A DNA stretch of 64,000 nucleotides from positions 682,001-746,000 of the forward strand of contig JAETXT010000002.1 in NCBI GenBank assembly GCA_019188255.1, given 5' to 3'. Position 1 is the stretch's first letter. Each line of letters opens with the position of its first letter. Below the pieces are notes generated by a model. That model worked only from the letters and a program-made list of their open reading frames with translations. It had not been told where the DNA came from and ran no database searches. The translations under genes and the position numbers were made by a program. The DNA is from Verticillium longisporum. Taxonomy: Eukaryota > Ascomycota > Sordariomycetes > Glomerellales > Plectosphaerellaceae. Positions 1 to 13,152 of the stretch are shown here, piece after piece.

Positions 1-768
1 CCTGCAAGCGTCTACGGGCCGACGTAGTGATCTCTTGAATTCAAGTCGGTCAAAAGTCTGATGGCACACTACTGCCACTGACGCCAGCGATGTGATGAGG
101 TGAGATGACCGCGAGGCCCGGCCAAAGGCCCCAACGTCGCACCACCTCGCATCACCAACGCCCCCCCGAACCCAAAGTCGCATGCATGTCCCCCACGTGA
201 TAGCGCACATCATCAGACCTTCCGGCCTGCATCACACCGTGTCACCACGCCCCCCTTCCCCCAGCCAGGTTGCAAGACAAGACCCGTCATCAGGTTCGAT
301 CAAATCACGGCGAGGAGCGACAATGGTTTGGAAGGGTTTCAGTGGCCTCAGGCCTGGTATATTCCGCGTCCCCCGAGGTCCTCAGACCAGGGACGGCAAT
401 GCTATAGTACTCCCCACCCCTTGACCTGCCAGGACGATTCCGTAGAAGCCTGTGCAAGAAACAAAACAACTGAGAGCGATGAGAAAAAAATGTGCCTTCC
501 CGTATGACCCCAACTCCAGTTGGTGTATGCAGATGCCTCCATTACCCGCCAAGTATTGACAAAGGAAAAAGTTAAAGACCAAAGGCAGTATTCTTCTGCC
601 GCGCCCAAACAATCTCGTCTAGGTGTAATTTGGTATTGAACAAAAGGAAAAGAAAAAAAAAGGGCACCAACACCTTCGCTTTTTTTTAGATGCCGGTGTG
701 AGTGCTGGTGTATACTGCGCGCAAAGGAGAAGAGAAAAATGTGATAGAGTGCTTTGGGAAAAGTCCAA
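1..768. other. Non-coding, downstream of the cyclin gene
   Basis: No ORF here resembles a protein. The small ORFs on both strands are short and of random composition. The part next to the cyclin stop codon (about 600-768) is A/T-richer, with poly-A and poly-T runs, and probably holds the 3' UTR of that minus-strand gene. Nothing else is visible. Confidence 0.5.
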
Positions 769-1966
769 TCACCTGACGGTCACGGCTCCAAAGAACATCC
801 TCTCGAGCATGCTCCTGCCAGTGCGCGCCCTCTTCGCCTTGCTGGCGGCCGCGTAGGCCTCCTCCTCGGATGCGACCTCGTAAGGCAGCAGCGCGGCGGC
901 AGGCTTGCGCTTAGGCATGGCGAGCTTCTCCTCGACGTGGATCTCAACGGGCGACTCGTACATGCTGCCATCGGGGACGTACATGTACGGCTCGTTGTCG
1001 GCATAGGCGTCGGGTGGAGTCGTGGCGCGCGAGGAGCGGGAGCGAATGCTGGCGCTGTCGACAGAGCGGGCGTACGAGGACATGCTGCCTGAGCTGCTCG
1101 AGGACCCGTAACTTGTGCTGTAGACCAGGGGCGGAGGTGTGATGGAGGCGACACCGTTGCTGTGTTGGCGCGAGTGGTAGTGCTCCTCGGGGAGTACTGG
1201 CGGGAGCGAGAGGTATCGCGGGAAGAAGGGGGCGAAGGGTACGCGGCCTGGAGGTAGAGCTCGTCCTGCTGGGCGCGGCGGAGGCGACGCTGCTCCTCCT
1301 CGCGCTGCTTGCGGCGGACCATGCGAGCGGCGTGCTTGGCTTCGATCTGGTCACGAATGGGGGCCAGGAAGGGGTCGAACTCGCGGTACAGGTCCTCGGA
1401 CTCGATGCGCAGGTTCCAGTCGAGGAGAAGCAGGAGTTGCCTCTCCATGAGGTTGACCTCGGATCGGGAGAAGCCGAATGTCGAGTAGTCGGTATCGGCG
1501 TTGCTGTAGGCGGCCCAATGCTTGTTCTTGGGGGATGAGTCGTTGAGGTACTTGGCGGAGAGAATGAGGGAGGCGAGGAAGATGCGGTGGGTGGTGCATC
1601 GCAGGCCGCGGGCCATTGGCTGAAGCTTGGACTTGAGGCGGCCAAGGTAGACGAGGGTTGACATGAGTGTGGGAACCTGGACGTTGGAGGAGACAACGAG
1701 CTGGGTGATGAAGGCCTCTAGTGTGGGAAGATCGGCGTCTTCTGAGCGGACGCACCGCGGCTCTGTCCTGGAAGGCGTCGGGGGAGCTGGTGGTTCTTCT
1801 GTGCCTCCGCAGCGCCGGGAGGCATGAGGTGCGAGTCGCATGCGATGACATTGAAGGCAGCACCGGCCAGGTAGGCAATCATTTGCTTGGTGACTGGTTG
1901 GTAGACGAAGTGGTCGAGGGCGGCGGCGTTGAGATCAGCCATGGTGAGCTGTTGTGTTGAGTCCAT
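769..1966 (-). CDS. Pho85-type (Pcl) cyclin, frame broken at two C-runs
   Basis: Probable cyclin partner of a Pho85-class kinase, acting at G1/S or in polarity and nutrient signalling. The ATG at 1966 opens a segment typical of fungal Pcl cyclins (LNAAALDHFVYQPVTKQMI); a second Met at 1942 is an alternative start. The cyclin box follows in another frame (ITQLVVSSNVQVPTL, then TTHRIFLASLILSAKYLND), covering about 1165-1785. The C-terminal tail (YESPVEIHV, LLPYEVASEEE, ending GAVTVR) is in a third frame. The family match runs straight across both frame changes. Each change would be repaired by one extra C in a short run (1780-1784 and 1189-1192, read as G on the plus strand). I therefore read this as one intact gene carrying two 1-base assembly deletions; real decay is the alternative. 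No intron is needed. An 11-kb gene-free interval lies upstream. Confidence 0.8.
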
Positions 1967-3348
1967 CGTGGGTGGTTGTGGTGGTGGGGGGAGAGGAGGA
2001 GGGGTGGAGGTGTGGTGATGTCGAGGTCGTATAAGTAAGAAAGCTCTTCAATGAAGAAGATGCCTTGTGCCGAAGCGGTGGGGGCGTAGAGTTGGAGATT
2101 TCGTTGGAGGAAGTGACGGAATCAAAAAAAAGAGGCGACAAGGGAGAGGAAGGGAGCAGGCAACTGATATATCAGGGTGGTGGTCGCAAGGGCAAGTGAC
2201 CAAGCGGGAGGGGGTGTGCTTTCCAGGGGACTGACTTGTCAGGGGTGGTGGGATCGACTTTCGTCAGTGGGTGATGCAGTCCACGAGGCTGAGCGGTGCG
2301 CCCCAGACTTGTCAGGGGATGAGCTAGCAAAAGACGCTAGACAGGGGGTGCAGATGGACGCAGGGGGACTTGGGGGTTCAGTCCAAGTGGGTACAGTGCC
2401 GGTGCCAAGAGAAAAGCCTGTTGGGGCTGGAATGCTGCCGATCGCAGAGGGGCGTGGCGCTGTGCGGGCTGGCCGACCGTAAGACGAGTCCGTCGAGTCT
2501 GGGTCTCTATACTACCACCAAGGCGGTCGCGTCAAGAGTCGAGGCACACGAGCAGACAAAGAGTCAAGGCAGTTGTCCGAAACTTTGGGCTTCAGCAAGC
2601 GGAGCGAGCAGAAGCAGAAAGGGGAAGCGAGCTGACGGAAAGGTGACGATGCGAATGACGATGCGACTGCGGCAAGGTAGGCAGAGGGCAAAGCGTGCGG
2701 GTCGACCGAAAGACTGCGGCCGTGGCTGTACTGGTTCTGGGAGAAACCGAGGATCCCGGTCCGGTACTTACGAACAGCACAAAGTAAGGTTGTGCTGATG
2801 GAAGAAGCAAGCTGGTACGAGGCCAACAATTGGTAGCTGAGAACGGGGCGTTTGCCTGGTTCAGGATAGACAATGGGAATGAAGGAGAAAGCCCGGTTCG
2901 TTCGGACGTGGTTTTTCGTCGTTTGCACGATGTGCGTAGATGGCGTTGCGAAACTCGGAGCGATGAGGCAAGCTGGCTGTTCGGTGACAAAGCCGGCAGT
3001 GAATTGACTGGTTGACTCGAGTAAGGGCGGCAGGATCGCTGTGTCGGCGGGAGGCCAAACGAGTCAGGACTTGACTTGACGTCTTTGGCCGGAGCAGCGG
3101 CGATTTCGGTTTTTTTTTTAGTTGGGGGGTTTTTGCGTTTGACGACTTTGATTGCAGACAGCAGGAGCCGATGGTCCAGGCCGTTCAAGATGCCGAGTGC
3201 GGTGCGGAGCGGTGCAGACGAAGCGGAGCAGGTGGTTGCGAAAATGCGCAGTCAGCCGAAAGCGTGTGATCTGGTGACCGTGTGCAGGAAGCAACGGAGA
3301 GCTCGTGTTGGGAAATAGTGGAGGGATTGAGAGAAAAAGGTATCCGCT

Positions 3349-3383
3349 CCTTTTTGATGCCTTTTTGATGCCTTTTTGATTGA
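3349..3383. repeat. Short tandem repeat, 11-bp unit
   Basis: Two and a half copies of TTTTTGATGCC stand in direct tandem, ending in TTTTTGATTGATGG. It is a local replication-slippage repeat. No function is evident. Confidence 0.8.
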
Positions 3384-5422
3384 TGGCCGGAGGCCGAAAG
3401 TCAGATATTAGATTAGGGGGAAGGCTGGAGTAACTCGATGGCCGTCAAGGGACCAAGGTGGACTCGACGAGCTGGTTGGTATGGATTGAGGGGGGGGGAG
3501 GGGTAAAAAAACAAGAAGCCTGACGAGGCAGAGTTGCTGAGGCAGGCTGGGAGACTCAAGGCGGAATGAGGTGCGAGTGAGTGATCAACAACTTCAAAAT
3601 CGCAACAGAAGCAGAAGAAGGCTGCGAGTTATATGGCTCGAAGTGCAGCTGTCGACCTGGGATGTGAGGAAAGGGACCAGCCTGGTTTCCAATGCAGGTA
3701 AAATGAATTCCACACGAAGCGTCTGACGATGGCAGCAGGACAAGGGCGTTGTTGGGCGCTGATGGGCGACTGTCCACTTTGGTTGCGACTGGTGGCTCCT
3801 TGTTTGGTCTGTAACAGGTATGGAATGGAACGCTTGGTATCAATAGCAGGCTGAGCGACCGATGTCCAGCAACGGAGGGATGAAAAAGTGGGAAATCGCG
3901 AAAGCGCACGAGAGATGACAGAGGAGCCGGTGGTGTGTGGTGGTGCGGCGGCGCAAGGTGTGAATGGCTTCGATAGTGGCCACGCGAATTCCAGTTGGTT
4001 GGAAGGGGGGAGGGTGGGGGCGCGAGCAGGTCGTTCGTTAGAGTCCGGTGGGAGATCTAGAGATCAAGGCAATAGGAGCGAAAGGGAGGAGCCACAAGAG
4101 GGAAAGGCGATCCGATATATTTCATTTCTGCGCGCCTCTGGATCCTGTTCCCTTGGTAGCCTTCCCAGACCCTCCTCTCTTCTTGCCTGCGTATATCCCT
4201 CCGGTCCCTGGTTGCCCGCCGGTCGTCATCCTGGCGGTGGTGCGTGTCTCCAGCTGTGGACGTCCTTTGATCAGCACCAGCGTCAGTGTCGCGACCCTCG
4301 CGCCCTCACTGCCAATGAATGCCGTCAATTGTCTCAAAACAGGTCCCCCTCCAACCTCCCCGGGTTGGACAGGCCACGACGGCTGTGGCCCTGGGCTTGG
4401 CCGCGGCGAGTCGATCCATAGCAGCCAGTGGTCGTGGTTGCAGGCGAGCCTTCCTGGAATGTTGCTGTCGAAGCGAAAGGCTTACCAGCCCCTCCTGGGT
4501 TGCGTGGCGGATGCACGTTGAATGGTCGGCGCGAGACCACAACACGCCCACAACGCGGCCTCACGGTAAGGCGCCTTGGGTACGTGAAGGTATTTTGAGA
4601 GACGGGAGGCGAAAGGCGCGCGACTCTTCAGACGATCCCACGAGCGCGCCAGCGGTACACGACGCTCATTGGCGGCCGACGCACGGCGGGAGCGCTCGTG
4701 AAACACGACGGGGTGGCAGTCGAGCCCCCTCCCCCTGGCGAGGGCGTCTCCGAACCTGCTACAGGCCTCCTGAGCCCTATGAGAGGCCGTCGTTCGGGAC
4801 CCTTTGGGGGCCTGCATCGCCCGTGGCCGCCTGTCAGCGAATCGTTCGCCCGATCTGTCATGGGCGCGACCAATCATGCTCTCCTCAATTCTTGTCAACG
4901 AGTCGATTCCAGACCAGAGCTAAACGGCCTTGTTCGCATCGCTACTAAACATGCATGCAAAGAAGCAGCTGCACGTCAACAACCATTGGTTGCATTCATT
5001 GCTTTGCTTTGTATTTTGCCATGCCGCCAGGCCGGCCCAGCGCCGAACAACAAACACCGGCCGCCGACGCCGCGACCGCGCTGTTCCACCAGGGCTGTGC
5101 AGTGTTGTCTCTCGGCCCGTCTGTGTTGACGCCGTGCACGCCTGACCTGGGATTCGGGGTTCATTTGAGTAGCCAGGGGGGAATTCGCAAAGGCTATCTA
5201 TCCCTCCTCACCTGTTGTTTGATTGTTTTTTGCTCTTGCGAGTCCGTGACGTGCGGCCGCGACTTCATCCTCGGCCCCGATCAGACTCCATCATCGGCAT
5301 CATCGCCGTTCCTGTCAGTCATACTCCAGCCACCGCTGCGTGGAACCTGACAAGTGTTCGCCACTATTGCCCGTTTGGCGTGCCAGCCAGTTACCCCTCT
5401 GTCTGAGCGTTTGCTCGCCCCA

Positions 5423-5447
5423 GGTACCTTAGGTAGGTACCTACCTT
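5423..5447. repeat. TAGGTACCTA-type palindrome cluster
   Basis: Overlapping copies of GGTACC and TAGGTAGGTACCTACC form a self-complementary stretch. The same motif recurs at 6526-6558 and 45228-45246, and in part at 41941-41955. All copies lie in intergenic DNA. Confidence 0.75.
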
Positions 5448-6525
5448 TGCACGACAAACGTGTCAAGACCCAATAGATCAAGGCGCTCATCTGCCGCCTC
5501 TCTGTATACCAACCCCTAGAGATCGTTCCCCAGCACAGCTGTTCCTCCGTGACTCTCTGGGCTACAGACCCATGAAACGAAACAATACACGCCATCGTGC
5601 CCTCCACCCTGAGACCGGCACGACAGAATCCCTCCCGCAACGGGATAAGATCGATCCCTTGAATCCGGTCCTTTCATCCCTTCCCGCGAACCCGGGCGAG
5701 CCAGCCTGCAAAGTCAGCAAGCCCAGCAACGCCCAAGCGACGCCATGTCGCCCATATTCCTTTTCTCCCCAACTCCTGCCGTCGCGGCCCCTCCTCATCC
5801 GCTCACGCACCTGTGCGTGCGCCCCTGATTGTTAAAATGGGTTTGCACCCCTCGATTGCGAATGCTCCTGGCTAGCCTCGCAAAGGAATCTCCTCTGCCG
5901 ACGGGCGGACCTGACGCCGTCCGGTTCCTGGCGTGCGCCGTCACGGATCCAGCCCGCCCCAGGTGACGCCCCAAGCACCGAGAAGCAAAGAAAGAAAAAG
6001 GGACGGTGAGCGTTTGTTCCGGCTTCCAGGTCCCGCCTGTCGGTCGGATCCGGCGGGCTATTCACTTGCCTTGGCAGACATGATCCATGTGTCGGTGTCT
6101 GGACCCCTCGACTGCTACATGCCTCTGCGCCGTCATCCCATCCAAGTCTCCAATCCAGCCGGTACCATTTGCATTTGCGCGCCGTCGGCCTTTTCGCTCC
6201 AGCCTACTACGTCGGTACAGGACACTGTCTGTCTGCATGGCCTCGTTTGAATTCCAGACGGCGCGCGGATCGTGTTTGACACCTAGACGGGGCCTGGCCT
6301 GGTCTCAATTCTCCTTCGCGCATGACAACTCCGCCCCGCGCCAGAGTCATTCGAGGTGCCGTGTGCACTACACCTGAGGGAACATCTCTTGTTGCAATGC
6401 CCACCAGAAAGACAGGAGGTTTCAAATTCGGCCGTCTGGCTCGCTCTGCCAAGGATGGGACAGTGACGGTCACCCGTCGTCCCTCCCTCGGTGCTTGGCA
6501 TGGAGAAGGGTGGACGAGCCAGCTT

Positions 6526-6558
6526 TACCTAGGTAGGTACCTACCTAGGTACCTACCC
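6526..6558. repeat. TAGGTACCTA-type palindrome cluster
   Basis: A longer version of the motif at 5423. ACCTAGGTAGGTACC is followed by CTACCTAGGTACCTACC, giving nested perfect palindromes that could form a hairpin or cruciform. It lies in the large gene-free interval. Confidence 0.8.
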
Positions 6559-9500
6559 CCTTACTAAAGACCGATCCGGTCGGATGACTGTCATGATGCA
6601 CGATATTGCTCCAACACCTCCTGCCCCTCCTCGATTCCGCCATGGTTTGGAATGACAGGCGGCCTGTGAAAGGGCCCCTCCCTCATCCACCATTGATCGG
6701 GCTATCGCGCAAACCACCTGATCGGACCCTGTTGACCGCCGCGAGGGCCCGGGTCCCAGCTGACAGCCGTTCCAGCCCGATTCAGCAAAGGTAGGCCCAA
6801 GTAAGGTTGTCGTCGCGAAGCGCGCAACAGCTGAGTAAAGCAAAGGATTCCAGGGTATCTCCAGTCCAGCTACCAACTACCCGTCAATAAATCGCAATAG
6901 CCTTCGCTAAACATCAGCACCCCCCATTTTTACCCGAACAAAGGGAGAGACCCAGGCCAATATATCGACGCACAAATCCTCCCCCAGGAAAGAGTGCAAG
7001 GGGTTTAGGCCGGGGGGGCACGATTCTTGCTTTTGTCTGGCAATTACAGTTGAGTATTGTAAGTACAGTAGGTGCAGTAGATGCTCGGGCCTCCCCAGGC
7101 TTGTCGCAAAAGTAACGAGGGGGGGGAGGAAAACCAAAGAAACGAACCCCTCCTTCAGGTTGTGAAATCGGAAGATACAGCGAGGCTCACACCTGCACAG
7201 CATTGCGATCGTTGGCCCCCCAGCCGAACATTGCCGTAGCTTCACACCCTAAGCTCTTTTTCCTCCCCCCCGACCAGCCTGGCCTGTCTGGCCATCCCTG
7301 GAGCACATGTGCACAAGCACCACTGACTTCGGCACCTCGATCACTCACAGCACTTCAGGCCCAAAAGAGTGACAGTCAGAAAGAAGGAAAGACCAGATCA
7401 CCACAACCCCTTCCCCCTCCCCTGGGACTGCATGATGGCCCATGCGCGTGCTCAATCCCCCATCGCATCACACATCTGCCTGCTGCGTGGCCAGGGCACC
7501 CCCTCCCCTTTCATCTTGCCCCAGCAGCCAGGTGGTACAACTCGATCCTCAGATCAGGCACGCGCAGATAGATGTAGGGCGAAGGGCCGCTCTCGCTGCT
7601 AACGTGAAGCAGAATCCACATCCAGCAGTGTGCTTGCTTCTGGGCCCCCCCTCTCCCTCCCTCTCCACAGGCAGATTCGCCAAATCTCGTATCGACTAAC
7701 CTGACGCTTAACGGAGAGTACGACACGGGGGTACCCCTTCGTCGTCCTCCCTCCTTCACCGAGGGGGGGTTCTAGGCTCCCACAACGTTGTCTTCCCCAG
7801 ATCCAGGCCTCACTCACCGCCGGAGACTCAATGCCAGCTTTCCCTCTTTGGGGAGCGTCAAATGGGCGTCCCGGACGAGGAGAGGGGGAGTGGCCCGCCA
7901 CAAGTGTCGGAGAAGTGGCCGCTGAAAGATGGACCGCGGGGCCTGATTGGACTGGGGCGAACCCCTGAGACGAGTCATCCCAGCGAAATGTCATCCAATC
8001 GTCCCGGGGGCGCTGTGAGTACGGGCTGGGCATGTGGCTGGTGCGTCTGGGTCTTGTTGGGGTCTCGGGTTCCAGGTTTTGGGGAGAGAGGAGGGGGGGG
8101 CTTCACCAAGTACGAGAGGGGGGTGGGGGAGGGATGATCGTCTCGTGATGGAGTGCAGAAGGGGGGTTTCGTCTTGGGTGCCTACAAGTTTGGGAGGTAA
8201 ACTGCGGTTGTTTGGGCGGAATGGGCTACTGATGGGCTTGTCATGCGAAGGGTAAAGGGGGGTCTATTGTTGAGTGAGTCGTTCCAAGTGAAGCATTTGC
8301 TCTCATGCCCCAGTCCTCGAGATCACAATGGGCCTTTGGCCACACTGTCACATGCCAGAATGCACTTCGAGTGTCTTGGACCCCCCCCCCTCACGCTCTG
8401 CTCTGCGCCTGCGCCACATCTTTTGCCCCCCTGTTCAGCGTCGATGATCGCCTTCAGGGATTACTCAGCTGGGGAAACGATGCAGACTGTGGCTTGAACC
8501 GAAAGAGCCGAGCTGGGAGGGGCGTTCAATAGCAGGGGATGCATGGCTTGCTAGCCCTGTGCTCTCTCTCTCTCCCTCTGTCCCAAAACTGATAAGTCAT
8601 CAGCTCGCGCAGGGCGTTCTTTGTCTCGCTCCCGGCGGAAAGCAGCACCACACCAAGTCATGAATCTCGCGATGCGCAAGCACTGCATGCATGCCGAGGC
8701 CGACGAAAAGTGGCCTGACGAGAAAACCTTGTTTTCTTGTTGTTTTTGTTCTGGTGTCCTTGACTTGGTTCAGCATGGGAAGGAGGCACTGCTCAGCTCA
8801 GCAAGGGTTTTTGTCGGCGAAGTGCGTGACTTTGTCTCTCGCGAACCCGTCTCCGGCAGGGTGCCTCTGGCATGGCCCATGTGCGATGTGACGCATTGAG
8901 CAGTGTGCACGTCCGGGTTGGTGGGTTGATTCACGGCCTCGCCGGATGCACTGCATTTGGGTGCAACGCGTGCGTGCGTGGCCGACGGGGTTTTGTCGGG
9001 CGGGTCCGGGTTTGTGGGGGGGGGGACCGATGTTGCGGTTGGCCTCCGAGCACAGGCGATAAGCGAGGAGCTATTCTTATCACCGCTGGTGGGGAGCTCG
9101 GGGCCTGTCATGTGGCTTGCGAGTTGAGCTGGTTCACGATGCTCGTGACGGTAAGGGTACTGCCTGCAGAGCTGAAGCCTCCTTAATTGCGATTGTGATT
9201 CGGTGTATGCTATTGGGGTGATCAGCAGTGGTACTCAGAAGGCGAGTCCTGTTGCGCGGCAAATGAGCGATTCCTTGCAGACAGCCTGTAGACGATGTAC
9301 AACTGAGGTGCTTGTAAAGGACAGCATTCAGCAGTAACTGATGCTTGATTATTCAATTCACATACCCAACACCATGGATACCAGCTACTTTCCTAGTAAG
9401 CCCATCTTACTCAAAATACGGTGATTCGGGCTGAAAAGCATGGAACTACCTTACTCCGAGCAAGGCTATGTCAAATGGCCCCAATTGCACGAGCAAGTAT

Positions 9501-12500
9501 TCGCATGGCCTTCATTGCATACCCCCACCCGACTTTCAACGACTGAATTAAAGTTGAAGCGTAATAAACACTTAATTAAGCGATAGTCTTGTCATTTTGG
9601 AGAGCCCGTCAAAGCAAGAATGTCACATGCCGGCGGCTGGCTGAGCAGCACTAGCTGGATTGTTATGCCCGAGGCTATGAAGCGACTGGGTGTGGTACAG
9701 TCGTGAGCTCCGTCATGAAGCATGATTATGTGCAAGGATCACGATATGCCATGCTGCATCCGGGTCGGACTTGCAAATTACGACTAGAGAGACTAAATGT
9801 CATTGTTATTGTTACCAGGCTGTGGCGTAATCAGTCGACCCCTCAAGTCTTCATGAAGATTAATCAGTAATCGAAGCTACAGTCTGAAAGAGCAACCGAC
9901 TGCCTTCCAGCGATTTGTGACAATGCTGACGAGGCACAGGATGTTCTATGCCGCGATCAAGGTTGACTTTCATTCTTACAGGCGATGTCACTAGGCAGCC
10001 TAGAGGAATGTGCATCGTCGGCGGAACAACGAGGCTATCTCTGGCGGCTGACCCAGGCAACCAATTTTTTTTTTGGACAGCTTTCGAAGTGGATAATTAC
10101 TCTCATTGCTGGTCAAGCATCGGACAGGTGGTAACAGCTTGGAGCCTTCCGGCGTCGAGCGTCGGGCGTCAGGCGTCGAGTCTCGAGCACCAGAAGCGCA
10201 AATAGGCGCCGGCCAAGACGAGATCCTTCAGCCTACCGCTGCCACCACGGCTGCGTTTCATCAAGCGCACACCGTCTACCCAGTCAATCAACACCCTCCC
10301 GAAATACCAACCTTCATCATAATTCATAATGCACCTTCTGAACCCCCTCCAGACCGCCTGCGGCCGCCAGGCGTCAAGGACAGCAGAATCCTGTCGCTTA
10401 CACCAGAGGGATCAGACCCGGCGCCTACACGCGCTCGTGCGCTGCCAATCCCCCCAACACCACACTCTCATTGGGCTCGCTAACCGCAAAGGCGCATAAT
10501 CAAACATTCCTCCCTCGGGCGTGCACCAAGCAACGACATGCGAATCCGAGAATCCTTCCAGCCTCGTCAAATGAGCCTGCATCTACCGAGCCAGATTCCC
10601 GGACCCCAAGCTAGCCTACCCTTCCTTACCAAGCTAGGTATGAACGCCAAGTGTCAGTCGTGATCCAGATTTCTAGCATTCCAGCCCATGACGCGTAAAA
10701 AAAGCCTCCAAGAACAGCCGCCCTCTCGGCATCTCAGAGCCCGCCCATCTGAACCCCGATCCCAGGGATCCGGTCACCCGTGGCGTATTAGAGCGACCGT
10801 TCGGTGCGCGCGGAGGTGCCACGCTACATCAGAAACCACCGGCGAAACGCAAAAACATACGAACCACCCTGCCGCAACGGGGGAAACCCCAAGATTCAAG
10901 CTCACCTTAAAATGGTGAGACCTCGGGGGGGTCTTCTAACCCATCTGCCATGCTGTGCGCTTCCGGGCTGCTGCAGCTGGCGTCTTCCGGGTCCGCCGTG
11001 CTGGGGAGCCCCCCCCCAACCCGGCCGCTTGCGGAAGGGTGGAGTAGGGGGTGTACGGTACGGTGTCTGGGGGCCCGGTCACCCATCCAACGGATGCGGG
11101 AGGGGCTTCTTTTGTCTCTCGCTCCTCTTGCTCCTTGCGGCGGAGGGCAGAGGCTCTGCCTGCGTGCACGTACTAGAAGGATGGAGAGAGAAATTGGATT
11201 GGGAAAGAAGGACGGCGTCGGGGAGTCGGGGCCCAGGTGCGCGGTTCTGGGACCAGGTCTCGGCAGATGCTAGGGTGTGATTGTCCGTGATGTGTTGATG
11301 ATGCTGCTACGTGTGATGCATAGCTCTGTGTGCGCTGTGCTATTCATCGGTGCTTTGCTGTGTCTGCCCTACCGATGGCGTGACGTGTGTGTGGTGCTGG
11401 ATGCGGGTGTGCTGTTTGCTGGGGACTGTTGTCGACAAGCATTCCTCCCGTTGTCCGAGGGAAGCACTCCGTTGGGGAGGCACTATCGTTATTACGATGC
11501 ATCTCACTCTACCACGAGGCATGAACCCTGGCCGTTGTGTCTCTCCTGGTATCCTCCTACAACCTTGTCAGCCTTGAAGGGTCGGAGAATTGGCCAACAG
11601 CCAGACAGACAACCCACCCGCCCACCCACAACGACGACCCATCTCGTACGCTCACCTCGTGCTCCCCCAGACATGCCATCCAACCACTCGGGAAAGCCAC
11701 GCGCCACCACATGGCTCTCCGCTCACCACATAGCTTCCCTCCCCCGAAACCGCCAGCGACCGAGTCAGGAGAGTCCAGGTCCAGGTCTCACCACGCTCGC
11801 CATCACACACGAGCAAAGCACACTCCCACGCCGGTCCGGGTCACATAAAACCCCCGGCCCTAAGTTGACCATGCCGAAGACAGAAAAGCCAAGCAGAGAA
11901 GAACAATGGAAGGCTGGACCCCGAGTGCCCATCGCCCACACAGGCACCACGTCAAAGAAAGAAACAAACACCCCCTTTCCCCGTTCCCCCTTTTTTTTCT
12001 CGCCCAAAGAAAGAAGATCCTCCACCGAAACGAAAAGACCCAAAAGACCCCCCTCAAGCACCACATTTCTCCCTGCTCGTACGGCACTTTCCGCCAACGC
12101 TATGCAGCCGCACATGGCAACGATCCGCCTCACGCTCTAGCCCCAGGCCCAACCGCTTCCGGACCGCCATAAGACCACTTTGTCCACGCCTTCGCTCCCA
12201 GTGACGCCTGCCACGCTTCCGGGAGCCTGGACCGCGGGGTCCCAGATGCCATGTTGCTGCCCCCCCTATCAGAAAGAGAGGTGCCTCGGAGCGGGGAGGG
12301 GGGGCCTGGTGTGGTCTCAACGTGAATGGGGCAATCTTGAAACTGAAACGGGGCCAACGATACCAGATGCATACATATAAACACGTCAGGGGCCGAGAAG
12401 GGCAATTGATATTCTTGTCTGGTGAGTTAAACTGGTGAATTGTCCAAGTGGACCTCACATTGCGTTCGCGAAGAGCGGAAAAGGGGTAGAGGGCAGGTGG

Positions 12501-13152
12501 GAGGGAATAGTTTTCTCATTTTTTCGGGAAAAAGGCTGACCATCGTATGAAAGCAAAGAACCTGTCCTGCCAAGTGCCCTCTGTGGTCCGTGTGCATCGT
12601 CTATTCTGTACATTAATGACAAAGGAAAAGGAGACAGACCTCCTCACCATGATGCCCCAACGTCGCGGAGCGAAGCGCCGCATGTCCGTACTGGCATGTG
12701 CCGGATGCCGGATGCTGCTCGCTGAAACCCCTTTTCCCTTGCCTGCCTATTATGTCGGGCACAAACCATACTGTTGTCGAGACGCCTGCTGTACAGATGA
12801 CCAAAGTGTCGAGCGGTCCCTTTGCTCCTCCTCGCATCACAGGGGCCCATCCGCGCGTCGTATTTTCCATTTCGTGTCAAGGTCGCATGAGCGAAGCACT
12901 TTGTTGCTTCGCTCGGCTTGTAGAATACTGCTGCCGCCCCCAAGGATGCGACAAGCCAGAAATATATCAGGGGTATCCAGAAGCCAGAGTAAAGAATGCC
13001 TTCCAACGTCACTGGAAACGGGGTGAATATCTGCGTCTGCGTCTCACTTGCCCATGCTTCTCAGGCCCTCATCTCATGTTCTGGGTCTTCAATCATCCCC
13101 GCTAGATGCGCAGGATGCGCCTGCTATTGCCGCTTGGGTAGTTGGGTCGCTT

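Larger units (their letters stand above)
1967..13152. other. 11-kb interval without a supportable gene
   Basis: It lies between the cyclin start and the Cdk1 stop, both on the minus strand. It is mostly GC-rich, with CpA and TpG at normal frequency, so it is not RIPed. Many small ORFs exist, but none has domain-like composition or a consistent splice pattern; the longest (11,277-12,140 plus) is Pro/Thr/Arg-rich and looks random. Visible structure: a TTTTTGATGCC tandem repeat near 3350, TAGGTACCTA-type palindrome clusters near 5425 and 6530, many poly-C/G runs, a short CT tract near 8563 and a less GC-rich patch at 9190-9870. No tRNA or 5S rRNA was found by eye. It may hold a long 5' leader or regulatory region for the cyclin, or non-coding RNA. 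Confidence 0.5.

Noticed and set aside
10856..10920. Possible dispersed 5S rRNA (ACATACGA start)
   Set aside because: Only the first few bases match; the conserved interior of 5S rRNA is missing.
11277..12140. 287-codon plus-strand ORF in the large gene-free interval
   Set aside because: Composition is random (Pro/Thr/Arg-rich), there is no domain, and overlapping ORFs of similar quality exist in other frames.
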